Below the pieces are notes generated by a model. That model saw nothing but the letters and a program-made list of their open reading frames with translations, was not told the DNA's origin and did no database searches. Shown here piece by piece: positions 24,323 through 32,487 of a DNA stretch of 64,000 nucleotides. Source of the stretch: Asaia bogorensis_B (GTDB lineage Bacteria; Pseudomonadota; Alphaproteobacteria; Acetobacterales; Acetobacteraceae); the NCBI RefSeq assembly GCF_900465315.1, contig NZ_UBIX01000004.1; one strand, given 5' to 3'. Positions within the stretch are counted from its first letter, which is position 1. Every line of letters begins with the position of its first letter. The translations under genes and the position numbers were made by a program.

Positions 24323-25612
24323 ATGACCGATTACAAGGTGCGCGACATCGCCCTGGCCGAATGGGGCCGCAAGGAAATCTCCATTGCCGAGGGCGAAATG
24401 CCCGGCCTGATGGCGCTCCGCGAGGAATACGGCGCCAGCCAGCCGCTCAAGGGCGCGCGCATTGCGGGCTGTCTGCACATGACCATCCAGACCGCCGTGC
24501 TGATCGAGACGCTGACGGCTCTGGGCGCGACCGTGCGCTGGTCGTCCTGCAACATCTTCTCGACCCAGGACCAGGCTGCCGCCGCCATCGCCGCGACCGG
24601 CGTGCCGGTTTTCGCCTGGAAGGGCCTGAGCGAGGAAGAATTCTGGTGGTGCATCGAGCAGACCATCAAGGGTCCTGATGGCTGGACGCCGAACATGATC
24701 CTCGATGACGGTGGCGACCTGACCGTGCTCATGCACGACAAGTACCCCGAGATGCTGAATGACGTGCGCGGCCTGTCCGAAGAGACGACCACGGGCGTGC
24801 ATCGCCTGTGGGAAATGGCGAAGAAGGGCACGCTGAAGGTTCCGGCCATCAACGTGAATGACAGCGTCACCAAGTCGAAATTCGACAATCTCTATGGCTG
24901 CCGCGAGAGCCTGGTGGACGCCATCCGCCGTGGCACCGACGTCATGATGGCGGGCAAGGTTGCCGTGGTTGCCGGTTACGGCGACGTGGGCAAGGGCTCG
25001 GCCGCCTCGCTGCGCAATGCAGGCTGCCGCGTGCTCGTGACCGAAGTCGATCCGATCTGCGCCCTTCAGGCCGCGATGGAAGGCTATGAGGTCGTGACGA
25101 TGGAAGCCGCCGCACCGCGTGGCGATATCTTCGTGACCTGCACAGGCAATGTCGACATCATCACCGTCGAGCATATGCGCGAGATGAAGCACCGCGCCAT
25201 CGTGTGCAATATCGGGCATTTCGACAGCGAAATTCAGGTCGAGGCGCTGCGCAACTACAAGTGGGACAACGTCAAGCCGCAGGTGGACGAGATCGAGTTC
25301 CCCGACGGCAAGCGCATCATCCTGCTGTCTGAAGGCCGCCTCGTGAACCTTGGCAATGCCACGGGTCACCCCTCCTTCGTGATGTCGGCGTCCTTCACCA
25401 ACCAGACGCTGGCGCAGATCGAACTCTGGACGGCAAAGCCGGGCCAGTACGACGTCAAGGTCTACACCCTGCCGAAGAAGCTGGACGAGAAGGTAGCTGC
25501 GCTGCATCTCGCCAAGGTCGGCGCCGAGCTGAGCAAGATGAGCGACAAGCAGGCCGATTACATCGGCGTGCCGGTTGCCGGTCCGTTCAAGCACGAAGAA
25601 TACCGCTACTAA
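24323..25612 (+). CDS. ahcY: Adenosylhomocysteinase
   Basis: This enzyme hydrolyses S-adenosylhomocysteine to adenosine and homocysteine, relieving product inhibition of methyltransferases such as TrmB. The 429-aa product has the two family signatures: SCNIFSTQDQAAAAIAA in the substrate domain, and the NAD-binding VVAGYGDVGKGSAASLR with VTEVDPICALQA. NDSVTKSKFDNLYG supplies the substrate lysine and aspartate, and the C-terminus is the canonical KHEEYRY. ATG 24323 (with AAGGG 7 nt upstream) gives the family N-terminus. The frame extends to 24179 over the terminator, which is not coding. No SAH riboswitch is apparent in the 70-bp leader. Confidence 0.97.
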   Translation: MTDYKVRDIALAEWGRKEISIAEGEMPGLMALREEYGASQPLKGARIAGCLHMTIQTAVLIETLTALGATVRWSSCNIFSTQDQAAAAIAATGVPVFAWKGLSEEEFWWCIEQTIKGPDGWTPNMILDDGGDLTVLMHDKYPEMLNDVRGLSEETTTGVHRLWEMAKKGTLKVPAINVNDSVTKSKFDNLYGCRESLVDAIRRGTDVMMAGKVAVVAGYGDVGKGSAASLRNAGCRVLVTEVDPICALQAAMEGYEVVTMEAAAPRGDIFVTCTGNVDIITVEHMREMKHRAIVCNIGHFDSEIQVEALRNYKWDNVKPQVDEIEFPDGKRIILLSEGRLVNLGNATGHPSFVMSASFTNQTLAQIELWTAKPGQYDVKVYTLPKKLDEKVAALHLAKVGAELSKMSDKQADYIGVPVAGPFKHEEYRY

Positions 25613-25621
25613 GAAGGGCAC

Positions 25622-25727
25622 GCAGGGCCCAGCCCTGCAAACCGCTGGAGGGCTGGACCCTCTGGCAACCCTTTATGCGGGGATGAAAGGGGTTCGCCCC
25701 TTTCCGGGGAGCGGGGCAGAGCCCCGC
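25622..25727. repeat. Intergenic hairpin cluster, mosaic palindromic element (copy 3)
   Basis: Downstream of ahcY lie GCAGGGC-CCA-GCCCTGC (25622-25638), a GGAGGG/CCCTC stem, GAAAGGGG-TTCG-CCCCTTTC (25685-25704) and GCGGGGC-AGA-GCCCCGC (25711-25727). The first matches the 9025 hairpin in both stem arms, and the TTCG-loop hairpin matches that at 49321. It probably also terminates ahcY. Confidence 0.7.
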
Positions 25728-25749
25728 CTCTTCCATCAGGGAGACGCGC

Positions 25750-26421
25750 ATGGCCCGAAAACGCTCCGCCCCCAGACCTGCCCGATCAAAACAACCTGGC
25801 TCCCGGCGGGCGGCATTACGCCTCTGGGCCATGCCCACGCTGATCATTGCCGGGCTGTTTGCCGGGGCCATCGGGTGGCAGGCCCTGACCGCCCATCGGC
25901 ACACAACACAAATTGGCGGGCCCTACAGCCTGATCGACAGCGCCAATCACCCAACCACTCAGGCGCGTTTCGCCGGGCGTCAGACTCTCATCTATTTCGG
26001 CTATACACACTGCCTGGACGTCTGCCCGTTGACGCTCGCAACAGTGGCACAGGCCTATACGCTGCTTCCGCCCGGAACACAGCGACCCGTCCCGCTTTTC
26101 ATCACACTCGATCCGGAGCGCGACCGCCCCGAGGATATCGGGGTCTATACGCGGCGCTTCTCACCCGAGATCATCGGCCTGACGGGCACAGCCGCCCAGA
26201 TCGATGCTGTCGCCAAGGCCTTTCATGTGACGTCCCATGTGACCGTGGCCCCCATGGCAGGCCATGACAGGGGCGATGAGGGAATGGGGGATTACCGGAT
26301 CGACCATTCCTCCGTGCTCTATCTGATGGATGGCCAGAATCACCTGCAGGCCATCCTGCCAGCTGATTCGAGCCCCGCCACGGTGGCCCATAATCTCGCG
26401 CCCTATCTAGCGAAGCGCTGA
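25750..26421 (+). CDS. SCO1/SenC family copper chaperone
   Basis: SCO proteins deliver copper to the CuA or CuB site of terminal oxidases and act as thiol redox proteins. The 223-aa product has a basic N-terminal tail, one membrane anchor at about residues 27-46, and a periplasmic thioredoxin-like domain. Copper ligands are visible: the CxxxC in YFGYTHCLDVCPLTL and the distal histidine in RIDHSSVLYLMD. The segment FITLDPERDRPEDIGVYTRRF is characteristic. An unusual Met/Gly/Asp insertion (MAGHDRGDEGMGD) precedes the distal histidine. It overlaps the convergent PepSY gene by 15 bp, and with the downstream cluster suggests a copper-handling locus. Confidence 0.9.
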   Translation: MARKRSAPRPARSKQPGSRRAALRLWAMPTLIIAGLFAGAIGWQALTAHRHTTQIGGPYSLIDSANHPTTQARFAGRQTLIYFGYTHCLDVCPLTLATVAQAYTLLPPGTQRPVPLFITLDPERDRPEDIGVYTRRFSPEIIGLTGTAAQIDAVAKAFHVTSHVTVAPMAGHDRGDEGMGDYRIDHSSVLYLMDGQNHLQAILPADSSPATVAHNLAPYLAKR

Positions 26422-27774
26422 AAACCGCCCGCCCAGAAACCGCCCCGCCAATGCCAGCAGCAGCAACGAGGCCCCAAGCTCGGGTAGAAGAATTCCCATA
26501 ACCCCCATGACCGCCAACGCACCCCAGCCAATGGGACGCGGCGAGCTCTGCGGGGCATCGAGATGGCCCGGCCGGCGGCGCCTGAGCCAGAGCATGAGCG
26601 CTGCCACCGAGGCAAGGGCGAGCAAGAGCGCGACAATGAGGTTCAGGAGCAGATTCAGGACCCCGAACAGATGCCCCTCGTGGAAGGCGACGCCGTAGCC
26701 GATCAAGCGGTCGGACAGCCTTTTATCGGCAAAACGGGTGACATGAGTGACTTCCCCTTGCGCTGTCACGCTGGCCTCGACCCGCTTCGGGCGGTTCTGG
26801 GCATCGGAGCGTATGTGCCACACGTCCCTGGCACTGGCTGGCGGGGTGATGAGGGTTGGCGCAGGAAAAGCAAGCTGGCGCGCCGTTTCATACACAGCGT
26901 CCAGCCCCGCCTGCGGCGACATGGGCTGAGGCGCGGTGTCCATCGCCATACCCGCCATCTCGGCGTCCGACATGCCAGGCATGGTGGCATGGCCTGAAAG
27001 TGTCGCAGCGATAGGTACCGCCCCGATCTCCCAGTCCTGGACGGCAACCAGCCTGCCGAGACGGCTTTCGACCGCAGCGAAGGCCGAGCCCCAGACAAAG
27101 GACCAAGGCAGACCGGACACCAGAAACAGCACAAGAACGAGCGAGATCCACATCCCCCCGACAGCATGGAGGTCGCGCCAGAACAGACGATTTTTCGCGC
27201 TCAGCCTCGGCAGGATGGTACCGCCCGCACCCGCTTTTCGCGGCCACCAGAGCAGGAGCCCGGTCACGATCAGAACCAGTGTCCAGGACGCGACCATTTC
27301 CATGATCACGGAACCCCAGTTGCCGATCAGCAATTGCCCGTGCAGCCGGAACACCAGCCGCTCGAAACGCGTCTGCTCGTCGCGCTGGGCCAGAACCCTG
27401 AGCGTGACAGGGTCGATATAGACACGCGCCACATCTGCCCCATGAGCCACCAGAACACGCGTGGCCTGAGTTTTGCGGAACGGCATCTCCAGCGCGAGGA
27501 AATGCCCTCCCGGCACGGCGGCCAGGGCGGCGTCACGCTGGGCGCTCACGGTTTGCGGCGATCCTTGCGTAACGGCATGATCGATATGGCGGTCGAGCCA
27601 GGTCTCGATCTGGGGTTTGAACAGATAGAGCGAGCCAGTCACGCAGAGCATGATCACAAAAGGCAGGCAAAACAGCCCGGCGAAGAAATGCCAGCGCCAG
27701 AGCATGGCCCGATCGGGCCAGACCAGACGGAAATAAGCAGAACGAGGGGTGCGGGAATTCTGTGTCATGGTCAT
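26407..27774 (-). CDS. PepSY-associated transmembrane (PiuB-like) protein
   Basis: This 455-aa inner-membrane protein has membrane segments at about residues 28-50, 163-182, 213-232, 385-405 and 425-446. Periplasmic PepSY regions include RHIDHAVTQG to RVYIDPVTLRVLA, and WRWHFFAGLFCLPFVIML and LVFRLHGQLLIGNWG carry conserved histidines. PiuB-like proteins accompany TonB receptors and are thought to reduce or release imported metal chelates. A Met/His-rich loop, SGHATMPGMSDAEMAGMAMD, is unusual and suggests copper binding. The gene begins 3 bp after the receptor gene ends, so both are in one operon. Confidence 0.85.
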   Translation of the reverse strand: MTMTQNSRTPRSAYFRLVWPDRAMLWRWHFFAGLFCLPFVIMLCVTGSLYLFKPQIETWLDRHIDHAVTQGSPQTVSAQRDAALAAVPGGHFLALEMPFRKTQATRVLVAHGADVARVYIDPVTLRVLAQRDEQTRFERLVFRLHGQLLIGNWGSVIMEMVASWTLVLIVTGLLLWWPRKAGAGGTILPRLSAKNRLFWRDLHAVGGMWISLVLVLFLVSGLPWSFVWGSAFAAVESRLGRLVAVQDWEIGAVPIAATLSGHATMPGMSDAEMAGMAMDTAPQPMSPQAGLDAVYETARQLAFPAPTLITPPASARDVWHIRSDAQNRPKRVEASVTAQGEVTHVTRFADKRLSDRLIGYGVAFHEGHLFGVLNLLLNLIVALLLALASVAALMLWLRRRRPGHLDAPQSSPRPIGWGALAVMGVMGILLPELGASLLLLALAGRFLGGRFSALR

Positions 27775-27777
27775 TCC

Positions 27778-30138
27778 TCAGAGCCGTACCCGCACGCCGC
27801 CAAAAAAGGCACGTGGGCTGCCCGCATAGATCGAGCCTGTCTTTGCAGACAATACGGAGGCTCCAGCCTGCTGCCCATTGGCGAGAAGGCTGTCACTGAT
27901 GGTCGTCGCCCCTGCGGCATAGACAGTATTGGCGACATTCTGCACCTCGAAATAGCTGTGCAGACGATGCACCCAACCCAGCCTTGCGGGTGGGTCGTAA
28001 TGCACCTCCAGATTGAGCAGACCATATCCGGGGACTTTGAGCAGATTGGCGTTGTCGATAAAAAAAGCGCTGCGCCATGTCACTTCAGCAAATCCGCCAA
28101 GCCCCTCGAAGGACCCTGAAGGCTGGTCATAGAGCACACGCCCATTCAGGAAATGCGGCATGACCCCGGGGATCAGATTCCCGTTGCGTGAAAAGCTGCG
28201 TGACAGCGTGCTGTTTGACAGGATCTCGGTGTAGTTCGTGTAGATCTGGTTGTCATAGGTATAGGACAGGCGCAGCTTCGCCCCCGGCAGGCTGTGCGGA
28301 AGGGCCTGCCATGTAGCGGCGAGTTCCACGCCACGATGCTGCGAGGCCGGCGCATTGAAGGTATAGCTGCCTGCCTGGGTATTCACCCCAGCCGACTGGC
28401 TGACCAGCTCGTTTCTGTAGAATTCATAAAATCCGGTCGCCTGGATATCCACATCCGGCGACGGGTGCCATGCCGTGCCCAGATCGATCCCGAGGCTGCT
28501 CTGGCTCTTGAGCTGGGTGTTGTTGCCGTAATTGCCCTGCGGCGTGACGAAAAAGCTGGAATAGCCCGGCGTGGCATAGGCCGTGCCGAGCCGCGCATGC
28601 CAGGTCCAGGCCTTGTCGGGGGTGAAGACGACCGAGGCCTCAGGGGCAAGGTTGAAAAAGCGCCGGTTGGCCGTGATGTATTGCGCTCGCGTGGCGGTAG
28701 CGCTGCGGCTGTAGACGGTCTGCACCGCTCCAATATCGGATTGCGTGCCACCAAGCCCGATCACCGCATGCCATCTGGGCGCAAACTGCCAGTCTTCCTC
28801 AAAACGCAGGCCGATATTCCACTGATGGCCATAAGAGGTCGATGTCTCGCTGCCCCGCGTAGCCCCCGCCTGCGGCAACAGGGCGTAAACCTGATAGCCG
28901 TAATCCATGTAGTCGAAATTCGCCCCGACAAAGCTGGTAAGGGGCGTTGTACCGAGCGTGTCGCGACGGGTGAGATCCGTCTGGACATTGTAGGAGTTGA
29001 AAGGCCCCACAAAGGCTGTGGTCGAAGTCGGCTGCTCGACATGGCGCTGATCGTAGGTGAACTGGGTGCGCCAGACCATACGCGGCGTGAAATCATGCTC
29101 CCAGCGCAGCCCGACGATACTGCGCCTATCGAAGCGCCCCAGACTGGCCTGCTGCGGTGTTACGGCGGTCTGTGCGCCATAGGCGCCGTTGCGATAGAGC
29201 GAAACCGTGCCGCATCCGGCAGCGGCCCCGGAAGCCGTAGCGCATCCCCGCTGATAGGGATTGAGGCGATACTGGTTCAGCGACAGCCGCAGCGGCAGGA
29301 ACGCATCAGTCACGTTGTTGATGAATTTGAGAACAAGACGGTCGCTGGGGGAGAGCGATACACGCAGGCGCATGTTCTCGGTCGAGGTCGCATACTGGCT
29401 GTTGGCAATAAACCCGTCGCTGCGCACATCGCTGGCAAAAAGCATGAAGTCATAGACACGATTGCCTGCGCCCAGCGTCATGTAATTGTTGAACATGCCA
29501 AAGCTGCCGAAATCCGAGCCGAGTTCGAGCCCGTGGATCGACGCGCCGCTGCGCGTGCGGAAATTGATCGCACCATTGATGGCGTAGTTTCCGTAAAGCG
29601 TGGAGGCCGGCCCCTGAAACACATCGACCCCCTCATAGGCATGAGGATCGATCAGATCGGCACGCGCCGTGCCATCGGGCTGGGTGACGGGAAATCCGTC
29701 CTCGGACACCTGCAGGTTGCGCAGACCGTAGGATTGACGGGCGCCTGAACCGCGGATGGAGACCACGGTGTCACGCGGGCCGTTCCCCTGAAGGAAGCTC
29801 GCCCCCGGCACCGTCACCAGCATGTCCGCCACGTTCTGGGCCACATGATTGGCAAAATCCGTGCGCTCGGCGCTGTAGGTGGTCTGGCCCACAGGCGAGA
29901 GGGTAACAGGCCCGCGCGCCTGTCCTCTGACGAGGATGGACTCAGGCACGGGTTTTGCTCCCCCATGCGTGGTCGGATTCACGGGCCGGGGGGACGCCAG
30001 ATGATGCGCCACATGATGTACTGGCCACTGCGGGTCAGTAGTCGGGACGGTAGATGCGAAAGAGGATGCGCAGCCCCATGCAAACAGGGCCGGGACTGTG
30101 CTGCCGCATAGCAGGGCAGCGGGATGAAAAATGGGCAT
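27778..30138 (-). CDS. TonB-dependent outer-membrane receptor, probable copper/metal importer
   Basis: This receptor of about 786 aa has a signal peptide after ATG 30138 (hydrophobic to about residue 25, cleavage near SFA). The plug includes the TonB box-like ESILVRG, VADMLVTVPGASF, TVVSIRGSGARQSYGLRNLQ, DGFPVTQPDGTARADLIDPH and VDVFQGPASTLYGNYAINGA. The 22-strand barrel ends FFGGVRVRL without a terminal aromatic. The plug resembles receptors of the OprC/NosA and PepSY-linked groups rather than catecholate receptors. Linkage to a DUF2946-like gene and a Met-rich PepSY protein suggests copper, though iron-citrate-type ligands remain possible. Upstream starts at 30177 and 30207 would only lengthen the signal region. 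Confidence 0.85.
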   Translation of the reverse strand: MPIFHPAALLCGSTVPALFAWGCASSFASTVPTTDPQWPVHHVAHHLASPRPVNPTTHGGAKPVPESILVRGQARGPVTLSPVGQTTYSAERTDFANHVAQNVADMLVTVPGASFLQGNGPRDTVVSIRGSGARQSYGLRNLQVSEDGFPVTQPDGTARADLIDPHAYEGVDVFQGPASTLYGNYAINGAINFRTRSGASIHGLELGSDFGSFGMFNNYMTLGAGNRVYDFMLFASDVRSDGFIANSQYATSTENMRLRVSLSPSDRLVLKFINNVTDAFLPLRLSLNQYRLNPYQRGCATASGAAAGCGTVSLYRNGAYGAQTAVTPQQASLGRFDRRSIVGLRWEHDFTPRMVWRTQFTYDQRHVEQPTSTTAFVGPFNSYNVQTDLTRRDTLGTTPLTSFVGANFDYMDYGYQVYALLPQAGATRGSETSTSYGHQWNIGLRFEEDWQFAPRWHAVIGLGGTQSDIGAVQTVYSRSATATRAQYITANRRFFNLAPEASVVFTPDKAWTWHARLGTAYATPGYSSFFVTPQGNYGNNTQLKSQSSLGIDLGTAWHPSPDVDIQATGFYEFYRNELVSQSAGVNTQAGSYTFNAPASQHRGVELAATWQALPHSLPGAKLRLSYTYDNQIYTNYTEILSNSTLSRSFSRNGNLIPGVMPHFLNGRVLYDQPSGSFEGLGGFAEVTWRSAFFIDNANLLKVPGYGLLNLEVHYDPPARLGWVHRLHSYFEVQNVANTVYAAGATTISDSLLANGQQAGASVLSAKTGSIYAGSPRAFFGGVRVRL

Positions 30139-30220
30139 TGACCATGAACCTGACAGGGAACGGGGGTCATGAGTCATCGGACGCGGAACAGCGCCCTGGG
30201 ACATCATGAGTCGAAATGGG

Positions 30221-30619
30221 TCAGGTGATGGCGGGTGGCCCCTGGGCCGAACGGGTCACAAACCCGTCGCAGGGTGGCCCGCGTATCGGCGGAAAACACC
30301 AGAAGCAACGAAACGTGCCCGGTCCAGCCAGAACAGAAGCAAGGACAAGCGCTGTCAGGAGGGGTGCATGGGACTCCATTGCGCCGGAAAGACACGCCGT
30401 GTCATCAGCGCATATTGTGTCGTGATGCTTGCCGCCTGAACCGCCGGGCGCGGTGCTGTCGCACAAGACCTCCAGCGCACTCAACACACCCTGCGGGTCG
30501 TCTGATGAGAGCGCGAAGGCCGGGTGCGGTGCCCCGCCGACAAGACGCAGTGCGACGGCAAGCAGGCTCAGAAGCCAGAAAACTGCCCTTACCCTGTCTA
30601 TTTGCCGCACAGATGCCAT
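30221..30619 (-). CDS. DUF2946-like small exported/membrane protein
   Basis: This protein of about 132 aa has an N-terminal hydrophobic segment (VFWLLSLLAVALRLVGG), a cysteine/histidine region (CDSTAPGGSGGKHHDTICAD), a second hydrophobic stretch (LLTALVLASVLAG) and a terminal RSAQGPPAIT. The order hydrophobic leader, HxxC-type cluster, hydrophobic helix, Arg-x-Pro-Pro tail resembles DUF2946 proteins, which sit beside TonB copper receptors in many proteobacteria. ATG 30619 gives a proper leader; the frame is open to 30700. It precedes the receptor gene on the same strand (82 bp to 30138) as first gene of the operon. Confidence 0.6.
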   Translation of the reverse strand: MASVRQIDRVRAVFWLLSLLAVALRLVGGAPHPAFALSSDDPQGVLSALEVLCDSTAPGGSGGKHHDTICADDTACLSGAMESHAPLLTALVLASVLAGPGTFRCFWCFPPIRGPPCDGFVTRSAQGPPAIT

Positions 30620-30719
30620 GACCCCGTTCACTAAGCCATCAGTGCCCGTTTGCCCATAGTTTTGACGCCTCCGCAGGGGGGCGCCAGGAACTCCGCTCAA
30701 CGGGCCGGAAGGGCAAAGA

Positions 30720-31037
30720 GAAAGAATAACCCATCAGAAAATCGATGCTATTCGATCAATTATCCAGGGTGATCTGATTGAATACGACGAGAGATTATTT
30801 GAGCAGAGACCTGTCGCAACGCATTCGGGCAATTGATAACGCACAAAGCCATCAATATAAGTAAGACCAGGTTTCGTTTCTCAATATTTCAGTATCATTA
30901 TCCAACACGTATATTATATATATGGAAATAAAATGATAATATAATCTTTTACTACCTCAACTCATGAATGGACATATCGATACAGATGTGAGATAGGTCG
31001 CCAAAGCATTTGTCACAGAAGCGGGAATTCAAGGGCA
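30720..31037. other. AT-rich intergenic island
   Basis: This noncoding stretch, divergent between the DUF2946-like gene and the glycosyltransferase, is far more AT-rich than the window, especially 30860-30990 (runs of TATATTATATATAT type and AAATGATAATATAATC). No open frame, tRNA or hairpin terminator is seen. It must hold the promoters of both flanking units and may be bound by a nucleoid protein. An ATGATAAT core of Fur-box type occurs but the full box does not match. Confidence 0.6.
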
Positions 31038-32270
31038 ATGGACAGCAAGAATCCGGGATCAGACCCTGCATCGGTCGATATCGACGCTTGGGATGAACTC
31101 AGGTCCGACGAGACACCCGTAGCCGACGCCGAACCCCATGCCGCCGCTGTGTCAGATACGCTGGCTGGGCTGGATTCCCTTACTGATGAAGATTTCGCCC
31201 ATGACGGACAGGCGATCAATTTCTATCGTCAGAATGGTTGCCGAACCGTCATGCATGCCTTCACGCTGGCCAATATCATGCATACGAGCTTTCGCGTGCA
31301 GGAAGCCTCGCGTTTCTATCGCGTGGCCTTTGACATGCATTCCAAGAGCCCGGGCGAATATCCACTGGCGCAGTCTCTGCTTCAGGCCCGTCTGCTTTGC
31401 CTTCTGAAATCCGGGAGCGATCTTCCCGCCCACGAAGTCGCCGAGCTACGCGCGCTGTGCATTCCTCATGCCAATTTCATCGAGAGCGTCTACAAGGCCT
31501 GGCGTGAAGGAGATGCCACGGGCGCCATGCGCCTGACGTCAAATGCCTTCGAGGAGTTTCATACGGGTGAGGAAATCGACTCCCTGTATCTGGGCTTCGC
31601 GCTTCAGGCGAACTTTCCCTTCACCAAAGGAAGCGCTGATCATCGCGTCATCCCGAACAAGCTTTTCCTCTACTGGGACAAGAACCCGCCTGAGGAAATT
31701 CAGCGTAATTTCGAGTTCCATCGCCAGATTTCCGGTCTTGAGGTCAAGATTTTCGACAAGCCGGAAGCAGAACAGTGGCTCTATGACGTCTATGGCGTTG
31801 AGGCCCGTTCGCTTTTCCTCGGTGCCCGCCATCCGGCGGAAGCGGCCGATATCCTGCGCGTCCATGTCATTCAGGCGCTGGGCGGCTGGTGGCTCGATGC
31901 CGACATCCGCATCCGTGACCAGCAGGCCGTACAATTCATGCTGGACCGTCACGAGCAGAATGTCCTGTTCCTGACGCATAACAACGTTGTTCATAACGAC
32001 TTCTTCGGCGCCGTGGCCCAGAGCCCGCTGCTGAACGAGGCCCTGCTGAACATCTACCGCAACTGCTACCTCCATCCTGGCCTGTTCATCGCCTACAAGA
32101 CCGGTCCGGGCGTGTTCAACCGCGCGCTGAACCGCCTGATTCATCGTGATGTTTCGGGTCTCGCCCCTCTGGCACCCACCAGCGTGCATGATCATCACAT
32201 GTTCAGTCATCTGATCGAGGAATTCGATACCCCCTACAAGCACCACACCCCGCACTGGCAGGCGGTCTGA
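31038..32270 (+). CDS. Glycosyltransferase with DXD sugar-binding motif
   Basis: This is a 410-aa soluble protein. Residues 1-60 are acidic and disordered, and about 60-200 is a helical region of unknown role. About 210-330 matches the DXD-containing sugar-binding region: IPNKLFLYWDKNPP, then AADILRVHVIQALGGWWLDADIRI with the metal-binding DAD. This core occurs in GT32-type transferases and in large glucosylating toxins. The nucleotide-sugar donor and acceptor are unknown; it could modify a surface polysaccharide or a protein. It stands alone, with an AT-rich promoter region before it and a large hairpin after it. No signal peptide or membrane anchor is seen. The ATG has no strong ribosome-binding site. 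Confidence 0.8.
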   Translation: MDSKNPGSDPASVDIDAWDELRSDETPVADAEPHAAAVSDTLAGLDSLTDEDFAHDGQAINFYRQNGCRTVMHAFTLANIMHTSFRVQEASRFYRVAFDMHSKSPGEYPLAQSLLQARLLCLLKSGSDLPAHEVAELRALCIPHANFIESVYKAWREGDATGAMRLTSNAFEEFHTGEEIDSLYLGFALQANFPFTKGSADHRVIPNKLFLYWDKNPPEEIQRNFEFHRQISGLEVKIFDKPEAEQWLYDVYGVEARSLFLGARHPAEAADILRVHVIQALGGWWLDADIRIRDQQAVQFMLDRHEQNVLFLTHNNVVHNDFFGAVAQSPLLNEALLNIYRNCYLHPGLFIAYKTGPGVFNRALNRLIHRDVSGLAPLAPTSVHDHHMFSHLIEEFDTPYKHHTPHWQAV

Positions 32271-32281
32271 TCCAACTCCTG

Positions 32282-32353
32282 AAGGGCGCTTTCGCTGACT
32301 GTATGGCCGCACCCCGCCTCGGGTGCTGACATATGGCCCGAGAAAGCGCCCTT
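32282..32353 (+). terminator. Long-stem inverted repeat after the glycosyltransferase gene
   Basis: AAGGGCGCTTTC (32282-32293) pairs with GAAAGCGCCCTT (32342-32353) around a 48-nt loop that itself holds a GCACCC/GGGTGC hairpin. The outer stem ends in TTTC. It is likely the terminator of the 31038 gene, with an unusually large loop. Confidence 0.6.
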
Positions 32354-32487
32354 TCTGCGTCTGATGCGCCGGAAATCCATCCGGTATGACCGGCTGCACA
32401 AGGTCGGATAAAACCACCTTGTCTATTGAGATCGGAAATGAAACGATTGGCGGAACGGGTATCCCCAGTCGACAAGGTCTCTTTCCA

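Noticed and set aside
24251..25621. 456-codon open frame on the minus strand opposite ahcY
   Set aside because: It mirrors the GC3-rich codons of ahcY, shows no family resemblance and has no ribosome-binding site. It is an antisense shadow.
28294..29748. 484-codon plus-strand frame opposite the TonB receptor
   Set aside because: No domain resemblance, and it lies fully within a well-supported receptor gene on the other strand.
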